Shown here one piece after another: positions 1 to 6,084 of a stretch of 7,882 nucleotides of DNA. Below the pieces are notes generated by a model. It was not told where the DNA came from and ran no database searches. It was given only the letters and a program-made list of their open reading frames with translations. The stretch comes from Caldivirga sp. UBA161. GTDB taxonomy: Archaea > Thermoproteota > Thermoprotei > Thermoproteales > Thermocladiaceae. Positions within the stretch are counted from its first letter, which is position 1, and every line of letters starts with the position of its first letter. The translations under genes and the position numbers were made by a program. The stretch lies in assembly GCF_002506515.1 (NCBI RefSeq), contig NZ_DAXS01000053.1:36760-44641 (forward strand), in the 5' to 3' direction.

Positions 1-43
1 CCCGTGTATTTAAGCAGTAGTTGCAACATATTGTAGTTAACGC

Positions 44-50
44 ATATTAA
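44..50 (+). promoter_or_regulatory. Possible TATA box for the GH42 gene
   Basis: An ATATTAA element is centred about 25 bases before the ATG at 72, the spacing expected for a crenarchaeal promoter giving a leaderless mRNA. A better-looking TATTTAAG lies at 7-14, but it would give a leader of about 35 bases without a clear Shine-Dalgarno sequence. I prefer the nearer element because the other promoters in this window show the same short spacing. The assignment is tentative. Confidence 0.4.
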
Positions 51-71
51 TTCCAACCCATTAGTGGGTTA

Positions 72-2219
72 ATGTCATTCCCAGTCTCCGTATGGTATGG
101 TGTAGGTAGCGTTACCCCACCATTTGATGAGGAGGCCATTAAGAGGGATTTAAAGAATATTAAGGAGGTAGGGTTCAAGTACGTTAGGGGTTGGGTTAAT
201 TGGAGGGATACTGAGCCAAGGCCTGGGGAATATGATTTTAGTAGTGTTGAGGGCTTACTTAAGATTGCTAATGAAATCGGCTTAAGGGTTATTCTTCAAG
301 TTTACCTTGAGTTCGCCCCTGATTGGTTACCTAAGCTTCACCCAGACTCACTATACGTCTCTGAGTCAGGTAGCGTCATTATGCCCCAGGGTAGTCCTGG
401 TGTTTGCCTTGACCATCCTGGCGTTAGGGCTAGGGCTGAGGAGTTCATGAGGAGGTTGGCTCAAGTGGTTGTTAAGTACCCTAATTTCTATGCTTGGGAT
501 TTGTGGAGTGAACCCAATGTTATCCAGTGGATTTACCAACCCACTGGTTGGCGTGGTTTATTCTGCTACTGTAATTACTCTAAGGGTAGGTTCAGGGACT
601 GGTTAAGGGTAACGTATGGTAGCATTAGTGCATTAAATAAGGCTTGGCATAGGAGTTACTTGGAGTTTAATGATGTTGAACCACCGCGTTTCGTTTCCCT
701 TCACTTTGCTAGGGATAACATTGATTGGTTAACGTTTAACATAGTTAAGCTTAGGGAGGACCTTGAGTGGAGGGTTAAGGTGATTAAGAGCGTGGATAAT
801 AATCACCCAGTGGTTAGCCATAGCCATGGCGGCACTTCAGTGTTCAGTAATCCACTCTTCGGTGAACCTGATGATTGGGAAATGGCCAGCGTGGTTGATT
901 CATGGGGTACATCATTCTACCCTAAACATGCAGGTAGGGTTAAGGCTGATCATGTCCTTGATGCCCTAATACTTGATGTAGCTAGGTCAGCTGCATTAGC
1001 CAGTGGTAAATCATACTGGATAGGGGAGCTTCAGGCTGGCCAAGGTATTGGTGGCTTTAAGGCTGCTGAACCAGTAACGCCTGATGATGTGGCTCTTTGG
1101 ATGTGGCAGGCGATCGCCCATGAAGCTAAGGCAATTAACATATATCACTGGTACCCTATGATGCTTGGTTTTGAGTCAGGTGGGTATGGGTTAATTAACC
1201 CTGATGGATCATTAACTGATAGGGCTAGGAAGGCTGGGGAAACAGCCAAGGTGATTTATGAGAATGGTGACCTATTCCTAAAGGCTAAGTTAATTGACTC
1301 AAACATAGCCATACTCTACAATATTGAGTCATATAAGTGGCTTTGGATTGCCCAAAGGCATAGTAGTGACGTATTATCAAGGTCAATACTAGGTGTTTAT
1401 AGGATCCTCTTCAACAGTAACTATAATGTAGACCTAGTATCCATTAGGCAGGTTGAAGATGAGTTAATTAATAAGTATAGAGTGCTTATAGCCCCATTAT
1501 CACTGGTGATGACTCCTAAGGCTGCCTTAGGCTTAAGGAACTTTGTAAGTAATGGTGGATTACTACTTGTTGATTCAAGGTTCGCGGCAATTAGGAGTGA
1601 TGGCTATATTGATTCAAGCACCCCTGCATATGGGTTAAGTGATGTTACTGGGGGTTGGGAGGACGGCTACATGAGCGTGGATAAAGTGAATCTGAGGATC
1701 ACTAATAATTTAATACCCGGTTTAAAGGCTGGTGACTTAATAATTGGCTCCAATTACGTTAGTTGGCTTAATTCAAAGGCCCATGAAGTAGGGGTTAGCG
1801 AATTTAACTTAAGTAAGCCTTCAATAACCATTAATGATTATGGTAATGGGAAAACAATCTACGTGGGTACAAGTATTGGCTTATCATATGAGGTTAATGG
1901 ACCGGGCAGCGGCATTGAGAAGTTAATAGAGGGTGCTATGAGGATAGCCATGGTTCAACCACCCGTTTATGTTAAGTCAACTAGGCAAGGCTATGTTGAG
2001 GTAAGGATAATGAAAAGTGGTGACGATTACCTACTCTTTATAATAAATCACTCCTACAGCGATCAACTGGTTAATGTAAGGATTAACGAGAATGTAATTA
2101 ACGTGGGTAATGCATCAATTAAAGACCTTGTAACTGGAGCAGTAGTAAGCCTTATTAATAATGAGGCTCAGTTAACATTAAGGAGTAGGCAAGTTGTAGT
2201 AGGCTTATTAAGCCGTTAA
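72..2219 (+). CDS. GH42 family glycosidase, probable beta-galactosidase
   Basis: This predicted cytoplasmic glycoside hydrolase of family 42 (clan GH-A) should hydrolyse terminal beta-galactosides or related beta-glycosides with retention. The 715 residues match the family's usual 650-700 and no signal peptide is seen. Residues 1-395 form the TIM barrel, about 408-605 the trimerisation domain, and about 640-714 the small C-terminal beta domain. The acid/base is Glu147 in WDLWSEPN and the nucleophile Glu319 in YWIGELQAG; their 172-residue separation is close to that in the Thermus A4 enzyme. The segment CYCNYS...FRDWL...YGS..ALNKAW (165-192) is a GH42 hallmark. Two oddities: Ser146 replaces the Asn that normally precedes the acid/base, and Ser170 stands where the fourth zinc-binding Cys usually is, while Cys112, Cys165 and Cys167 are kept. 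The true substrate is therefore uncertain. No sugar transporter lies beside it. The ATG at 72 is chosen because the family N-terminus (beta-strand, then the VRG/W motif) is complete and a TATA-like element sits about 25 bases upstream. Confidence 0.88.
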   Translation: MSFPVSVWYGVGSVTPPFDEEAIKRDLKNIKEVGFKYVRGWVNWRDTEPRPGEYDFSSVEGLLKIANEIGLRVILQVYLEFAPDWLPKLHPDSLYVSESGSVIMPQGSPGVCLDHPGVRARAEEFMRRLAQVVVKYPNFYAWDLWSEPNVIQWIYQPTGWRGLFCYCNYSKGRFRDWLRVTYGSISALNKAWHRSYLEFNDVEPPRFVSLHFARDNIDWLTFNIVKLREDLEWRVKVIKSVDNNHPVVSHSHGGTSVFSNPLFGEPDDWEMASVVDSWGTSFYPKHAGRVKADHVLDALILDVARSAALASGKSYWIGELQAGQGIGGFKAAEPVTPDDVALWMWQAIAHEAKAINIYHWYPMMLGFESGGYGLINPDGSLTDRARKAGETAKVIYENGDLFLKAKLIDSNIAILYNIESYKWLWIAQRHSSDVLSRSILGVYRILFNSNYNVDLVSIRQVEDELINKYRVLIAPLSLVMTPKAALGLRNFVSNGGLLLVDSRFAAIRSDGYIDSSTPAYGLSDVTGGWEDGYMSVDKVNLRITNNLIPGLKAGDLIIGSNYVSWLNSKAHEVGVSEFNLSKPSITINDYGNGKTIYVGTSIGLSYEVNGPGSGIEKLIEGAMRIAMVQPPVYVKSTRQGYVEVRIMKSGDDYLLFIINHSYSDQLVNVRINENVINVGNASIKDLVTGAVVSLINNEAQLTLRSRQVVVGLLSR

Positions 2220-2312
2220 AGCCGCAAACATTAAGCCTCATCCTGTATCACCCCTATTTAAAGAACCATGATAATTAATTATCCCCAGTTGGAGGTGGAT
2301 TGCCTTCAAATG

Positions 2313-2359
<47 letters not shown>

Positions 2360-2382
2360 CTATGCGGAGCCTAGCCCTCAGG
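2360..2382 (-). ncRNA. GC-rich leader of the split tRNA half (intervening sequence)
   Basis: Between the predicted transcription start (about 2382, 26 bases from the TATA centre) and the first exon base at 2359 lies a GC-rich stretch containing GGGCTAGGCTCCGCAT followed by AGG. In split tRNAs such a leader pairs with the trailer of the 5' half to form a bulge-helix-bulge for the splicing endonuclease. A consistent model has bulge A-G^G30, a central helix formed by exon CCTC (2358-2355) with GAGG in the 5'-half trailer, and then pairing of the leader with an ATGCGGAGCC-type trailer. The pairing partner is not in the window, so the structure is a prediction. The start site is inferred from spacing only. 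Confidence 0.6.
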
Positions 2383-2403
2383 ATCATGATTCTGCACCAC
2401 CAC

Positions 2404-2420
2404 TATTTTTAAGCTTTCCT
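2404..2420 (-). promoter_or_regulatory. TATA box/BRE for the split tRNA half
   Basis: The minus strand reads AGGAAAGCTTAAAAATA, a purine-rich BRE followed by a strong TATA box centred near 2408. It predicts initiation near 2382, just before the GC-rich leader. The core AAGCTTAAAAAT is identical to the promoter at 3169-3180. It lies only about 20 bases past the stop codon of the upstream minus-strand gene, so the RNA is probably transcribed independently rather than as the tail of that mRNA. Confidence 0.65.
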
Positions 2421-2439
2421 AAGGCTAGGGTAAGTAGCA

Positions 2440-3066
2440 TTAAACCCTTAATAACCCATAGTTAACTGCTAGGTATATGAAGAAGAATGCCAGTAGAAAT
2501 ATGTCACTTATTTGCATGAATATTTCCACCGCCCATAGTGTACCAAGGCTGAACAATAATGCTGATAACACGTACTTAAGGTGCGGTAACCTTATCCTAG
2601 ATATTTGGTCCTTAAGTGCCACCGTTAAGGCCACAACTGCAATTGCCGCAATTAGTGTTCCAGTTAATGCCGAGAAGTAACCCTTAGGTATTAATGCTAT
2701 TAGTACTAAGGCGGCTTCAAAAGCCTCAACGGCGGAAACAGTGAAGACTACGGCTAAATCCCCCTTCTCCTCCTCAACATTACCCCTCCTAATTCCCTTA
2801 AAGTACCTCCTAGCGCTTCTAAGTAACCTATAACCAAAGTAGAATAGTATTACCGCTGAAGCCGCTAAAACATAATCAAGAGGAAGATACACTATGTACT
2901 TTCCTACTGTAAAAGTAGGCACAAGAACCAGTAATACTCCAGCCACTGCATATAGAGTAGGCTTAATACCCTTATATATGCCTTGATAAACAGCAGTCAC
3001 TGCACCAGCCTCAGAAAGCTCAAGCATACTTACCCCTAATGCCGCCAAGAATATACCTATATCCAT
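2440..3066 (-). CDS. Seven-helix membrane protein, FTR1-like putative metal permease
   Basis: This 208-residue integral membrane protein has about seven predicted helices (roughly 2-24, 34-53, 60-80, 104-127, 130-150, 162-184 and 187-205), with a charged cytoplasmic stretch RLLRSARRYFKGIRRGNVEEEKGD between helices 3 and 4. Helices 1 and 4 each carry an ExxE motif, in MLELSEAGAV (Glu16, Glu19) and VEAFEAALVL (Glu114, Glu117). The duplicated architecture with acidic ExxE motifs in helices 1 and 4 resembles FTR1-type iron permeases and the related uncharacterised archaeal family COG4280, so a cation (iron) transport role is plausible but not shown. No partner oxidase or ferredoxin-like gene is adjacent. 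The ORF can be extended to an ATG at 3075. I prefer the ATG at 3066 because the TATA box at 3090-3099 places initiation near 3068, making a leaderless mRNA. An unrelated small membrane protein is the alternative. Confidence 0.7.
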   Translation of the reverse strand: MDIGIFLAALGVSMLELSEAGAVTAVYQGIYKGIKPTLYAVAGVLLVLVPTFTVGKYIVYLPLDYVLAASAVILFYFGYRLLRSARRYFKGIRRGNVEEEKGDLAVVFTVSAVEAFEAALVLIALIPKGYFSALTGTLIAAIAVVALTVALKDQISRIRLPHLKYVLSALLFSLGTLWAVEIFMQISDIFLLAFFFIYLAVNYGLLRV

Positions 3067-3087
3067 AATGAGCATCAGGATGCGGTG

Positions 3088-3101
3088 AATTTAAATTTTA
3101 A
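3088..3101 (-). promoter_or_regulatory. TATA box for the FTR1-like gene
   Basis: The minus strand reads TTAAAATTTAAATT, centred near 3094 and about 26-28 bases from the ATG at 3066. The ATG at 3075 would be only about 19 bases away, too close, which is why the inner start is favoured. The core AATTTAAATT (3088-3097) is a perfect 10-base palindrome, so it could in principle also direct rightward transcription. Confidence 0.55.
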
Positions 3102-3168
3102 CCCACATAGCTCCAGGAGGAATTAATATGCATTAACCATAATAAAGGTTCACATAGATTGTGAAAAA

Positions 3169-3180
3169 AGCTTAAAAATT
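3169..3180 (+). promoter_or_regulatory. TATA box/BRE for the membrane protein at 3197
   Basis: AAGCTTAAAAAT, preceded by the purine run GTGAAAAA, is centred near 3175 and predicts initiation around 3201. That places the transcript start on the first or third codon of the downstream gene, so the message should be leaderless. The 12-base core repeats the split-tRNA promoter exactly. Confidence 0.6.
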
Positions 3181-3196
3181 CATCACGGCATTGTAA

Positions 3197-3916
3197 ATGG
3201 GAATGAGCGGTAATAGCGTAATTATGATTAGGAACGCCATATTAATTTACCTACTAGGTACAATACTGCTAGTGATTGGATTCATAGGGTATATTGCTGG
3301 CTACATCATTAATCAGCCTCAATCATACTACATTAACCTAGAGAGGCCGTTTTATGCAGTAATAGCCCTTAATTCATTGTTAGCTGTAGTAGTGGCTGTA
3401 TTAGAATATATTGGTTTTAGGCAATTATCTGACTTAAAGGTAACCTATAGGATTGGCGCGTATGGTGCAGTACTTCAATTAGCCTCATTACCATTCTCCA
3501 TAGTTGGCGCCATATACTATACTCAAAGCCTAGAGAACGCGTATAAGGTTAGTAATATATCAGGGTTCACTATGCAGGCCTTACCTGTTAAAGTTAATTC
3601 ACTAACATACCTAGGTACTGTTGGTTCATTAATTAACCTAATTGGCTGGCTACTGGTCTTCGTAGTACTTTATAAGTTAGGTTCCGATCATGGTAATGGT
3701 GTTGTGAAGACTGGTTCATTAGCAGCTATAATTGGGCAAATGCTAGCAATTAGCGTAGTATCATATCTGCCTGCGGCATACAGCTATAATGCTATTAATG
3801 TAGCCTCAGCATTAATGCTGCTCATATTAATCATTATAGGAGGCTTAATAGCATTCATTGGTATAATAACACTCATAATAGGCTTAACATCACTCGCAAA
3901 GGTTATTGAGCGTTAA
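3197..3916 (+). CDS. Six-helix membrane protein of unknown function (DUF973-like)
   Basis: This 239-residue hydrophobic protein has about six predicted helices (roughly 14-37, 51-73, 84-108, 136-159, 172-194 and 202-230), short loops, and one longer extracytoplasmic or cytoplasmic loop at 108-135 with a possible N-glycosylation sequon (NIS, 120-122). There is no catalytic motif, binding motif or cleavable signal sequence. The general layout recalls the crenarchaeal membrane family DUF973, but this is recognition by style and not by a diagnostic motif. The gene is divergent from the FTR1-like gene and appears monocistronic. The start could be the ATG at 3197 or the one at 3203; the TATA box at 3169-3180 places initiation between or on them, so the mRNA lacks a leader. 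It is a real gene judging from its own promoter and long ORF; its function is not known. Confidence 0.7.
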   Translation: MGMSGNSVIMIRNAILIYLLGTILLVIGFIGYIAGYIINQPQSYYINLERPFYAVIALNSLLAVVVAVLEYIGFRQLSDLKVTYRIGAYGAVLQLASLPFSIVGAIYYTQSLENAYKVSNISGFTMQALPVKVNSLTYLGTVGSLINLIGWLLVFVVLYKLGSDHGNGVVKTGSLAAIIGQMLAISVVSYLPAAYSYNAINVASALMLLILIIIGGLIAFIGIITLIIGLTSLAKVIER

Positions 3917-4035
3917 TTTCAGGGGGCAGGAAAACCTTTAGGAATTAAGTTAATTTAACTAAATACCCAGTAAGCCTAATTACCCTAATGATGTGCCTTA
4001 ATTAAGAAGAATAATCCTGGCTATAATTCACATTA

Positions 4036-4048
4036 ATTTCAGTGAAAT
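4036..4048. promoter_or_regulatory. 13-base palindrome upstream of moeA, possible operator
   Basis: ATTTCA-G-TGAAAT is a perfect inverted repeat around one central base. It lies about 35 bases upstream of the moeA TATA box, a position suited to a dimeric regulator. Its right arm is repeated just upstream of the TATA box (see 4067-4081). A regulatory role is inferred from position only. Confidence 0.4.
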
Positions 4049-4066
4049 GAATCAATGCCTCATAAT

Positions 4067-4081
4067 TTAACTGAAATGATT
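4067..4081 (+). repeat. Second copy of the TGAAATGA motif next to the moeA TATA box
   Basis: TTAACTGAAATGATT at 4067-4081 repeats TTCAGTGAAATGAAT at 4038-4052 in 12 of 15 positions, including an unbroken TGAAATGA. The copies start 29 bases apart, close to three helical turns, so proteins bound to both would sit on nearly the same face. The second copy abuts the TATA box, where a bound factor would block TFB/TBP. Confidence 0.4.
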
Positions 4082-4087
4082 TATAAA
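4080..4087 (+). promoter_or_regulatory. TATA box for moeA
   Basis: TTTATAAA is centred near 4084 and predicts transcription starting at about 4110, exactly the A of the chosen moeA ATG. It is the strongest spacing match in the window and decides the start of that gene. Confidence 0.65.
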
Positions 4088-4109
4088 GAGCAGTGAATTG
4101 CCGCATACC

Positions 4110-6077
4110 ATGCCTAAGAGGGTGATTTTTCATGAGTTAAAGACCCCTGAGGAAGCTTTAATGGTGATAAGCGGATTCGTTAAGAGCAGTGAAGTAGAGT
4201 ATATTAATTTAGAGGACTCATACATGAGGGTTTTAGCTGAGGATATTTACGCTAAGGTTGATGTACCACCATTTGATAGGGCAACCATGGATGGATATGC
4301 CCTTAGGGCTGAGGACACTTTTGGCGCCGATGAACTGCACCCGGTTAAACTTAGGTTAAGTGGATTAAGTGTTAATGCAGGTGATTCAAATTTACCATTA
4401 GTTGAGAAGGGGAATGCTGTGGAAATTGCTACAGGCGCCCCATTACCACCAGGGGCTAATGCAGTGGTACCTGTTGAATATACTAAGGTGCATGGCGATA
4501 CCTTAACTGTCTATAGGTCAGTGACTCCTATGGATAACGTAATGTCAGCTGGCTCAGATATAATGATGGGGGAATTAATTCTTAGAAGGTGCACTCTAAT
4601 TAAGGAGAGGGAAGTGGGTGTACTAGCTGCCGTGGGTGTTGATAAAGTACCCGTATTTAAGAGGCCTAAGGTTGCTATAATATCCAGTGGAAATGAGTTA
4701 GTTAAACCAGGCTCACCCTTAAGTATGGGTAAGATATATGACATAAACACCTACACTGTGGCTCACGGCGTCAGGGAGGCTGGGGGTGAACCATTATTAA
4801 TGGGTATTGTTAAGGATGATGAAGCGGAAATGGAGAAGATTATTAGGGATGCCTTAAGTAAGGCTGACATAGTCTTACTTTCAGGAGGCACATCGGCTGG
4901 GGCATTAGACATAAGCTACAGGGTACTTGATAAAATAGGCCCACCTGGTGTAATTATCCATGGCCTTAACGTTAAGCCAGGGAAACCAACCATTGCTGCT
5001 GTTAGTAAGGAGGGGAAGCTTGTAATAGGCTTACCTGGTTACCCAAGTAGTGCATTAATGATATTCAACATAATTGTTAAACCAATACTAGCCAAAATGC
5101 AGTGCCTAAGCCTAACCCAACCAGTGATTAGGGCGCAAATGGCCATTAGGGTTGAGGGCGCAAGGGGGAGGAGGGGGCTTAACCCAGTTAGCCTAGTTGA
5201 GGCCGAGAATGGTATTAAAGCATACCCATTACCAGCTGAGTCAGGTGCAATAACAACATTAGCCTATGCTGAGGGCTACATTGAGATTCCTGAAAACAGG
5301 GAATTCCTAGAGGAGGGTGAGTGGATTAATGTTAAGTTATTCACTCATCAATATAGGCCGGCAAACCTCTACATAATGGGTAGCCATGATGTAGCCTTAG
5401 ACTCATCACTAATACCCCTGCTACCTGATTGGGTCACAGCTAAGGTAATTAACATAGGTTCCCTTGAGGGGCTTAAGGCAGCCATTAGGGGGGAGGCTGA
5501 TGTGGCTGGAATTCATTTAATAGATGAGGAGACGGGGGAGTATAATGAGCCATTCGTTAGGAAATACGGTGAGGGTAAGGTAAGGCTAGTGGCTGGTTAC
5601 ATGAGGGAGCAGGGCATAATACTACCTAAGGGTAATCCAAGGGGGATTAAGGGCTTCGAAGACTTGATTAAGCTTAAGCTCAGGGTCGTGAATAGGAATA
5701 AGGGCGCTGGAACAAGGTTCCTATTTGATAAGCTGCTTAAGGAATACGCAGCAAGAAATGGAGTTAACTTCGAGGAGTTAATTAAGTCAATACCAGGCTA
5801 CTACCATGAGGCTAAGACGCATACAGCGGTGGCTGCAGCCATTGCTCAAGGCAGGGCTGAGGCTGGAATAGGAATAAGGGCGGCGGCTGAAATGTATAAC
5901 CTAGACTTCATACCATTGGCCTGGGAGAGGTATGACTTTGCCGTGCCGTTAAGTAAACTAAGCAAGGATAGTGTAAGGGTATTCATAAGTATACTTAAGG
6001 ATGAGGAATTTAAGAGGAGGTTAAGCTCAATACCGGGTTATAAGGTGCTAAGCAACACTGGTGAATTCATAGTTTAA
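4110..6077 (+). CDS. moeA: MoeA molybdopterin molybdenum/tungsten insertase fused to a PBP-like domain
   Basis: MoeA inserts molybdate or tungstate into adenylylated molybdopterin, the last step of Mo/W cofactor synthesis, in the cytoplasm. With the ATG at 4110 the protein has 655 residues, far more than the usual 400 or so. Residues 1-415 are MoeA: PPFDRATMDGYA (53-64), the MoCF-fold motif SGGTSAGALD (258-267), HGLNVKPGKP and GLPGYPSSAL (307-316). Residues 418-655 are a type 2 periplasmic-binding-like domain (IMGSHDVALDSSL, GSLEGLKAAIRGEADVAGIHL, RNKGAGTRFLFD, AIAQGRAEAGIG), without signal peptide, so it is cytoplasmic. This fusion is known in archaea; the domain may sense or deliver oxyanion or cofactor, which is inference. 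The TTG at 4098 would add four residues, but the TATA box at 4080-4087 points to a leaderless start at 4110. A palindrome and direct repeat upstream suggest repression. No other Mo/W gene is adjacent. Confidence 0.92.
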   Translation: MPKRVIFHELKTPEEALMVISGFVKSSEVEYINLEDSYMRVLAEDIYAKVDVPPFDRATMDGYALRAEDTFGADELHPVKLRLSGLSVNAGDSNLPLVEKGNAVEIATGAPLPPGANAVVPVEYTKVHGDTLTVYRSVTPMDNVMSAGSDIMMGELILRRCTLIKEREVGVLAAVGVDKVPVFKRPKVAIISSGNELVKPGSPLSMGKIYDINTYTVAHGVREAGGEPLLMGIVKDDEAEMEKIIRDALSKADIVLLSGGTSAGALDISYRVLDKIGPPGVIIHGLNVKPGKPTIAAVSKEGKLVIGLPGYPSSALMIFNIIVKPILAKMQCLSLTQPVIRAQMAIRVEGARGRRGLNPVSLVEAENGIKAYPLPAESGAITTLAYAEGYIEIPENREFLEEGEWINVKLFTHQYRPANLYIMGSHDVALDSSLIPLLPDWVTAKVINIGSLEGLKAAIRGEADVAGIHLIDEETGEYNEPFVRKYGEGKVRLVAGYMREQGIILPKGNPRGIKGFEDLIKLKLRVVNRNKGAGTRFLFDKLLKEYAARNGVNFEELIKSIPGYYHEAKTHTAVAAAIAQGRAEAGIGIRAAAEMYNLDFIPLAWERYDFAVPLSKLSKDSVRVFISILKDEEFKRRLSSIPGYKVLSNTGEFIV

Positions 6078-6084
6078 ACTAAGG

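Noticed and set aside
2256..2266. TATA-like TATTTAAAG on the plus strand after the GH42 gene
   Set aside because: It would drive an RNA antisense to the tRNA half, but no gene or RNA structure follows it and such A/T elements are frequent in this sequence.
2477..2680. Plus-strand ORF of 67 codons
   Set aside because: It lies wholly inside the minus-strand membrane protein gene, which has the typical hydrophobic pattern, and has no promoter of its own.
3115..3136. AGGAGG followed by ATG CAT TAA, a strong Shine-Dalgarno-like site with a two-codon ORF
   Set aside because: The ORF ends at once, and the nearby TATA elements do not place the motif within a transcript in a useful position. It is probably chance or a relic.
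3917..4035. Possible C/D box small RNA between the membrane protein and moeA genes (TGATG and TCAG-like pieces)
   Set aside because: The boxes do not match consensus and their spacing and order do not form a C-D'-C'-D arrangement.
4098..4109. TTG start adding four residues to MoeA
   Set aside because: The TATA box at 4080-4087 predicts transcription from about 4110, so the TTG would lie outside the mRNA; the ATG at 4110 is preferred.
4511..4750. Minus-strand ORF of 79 codons
   Set aside because: It lies within the conserved MoeA coding region and shows no family features.
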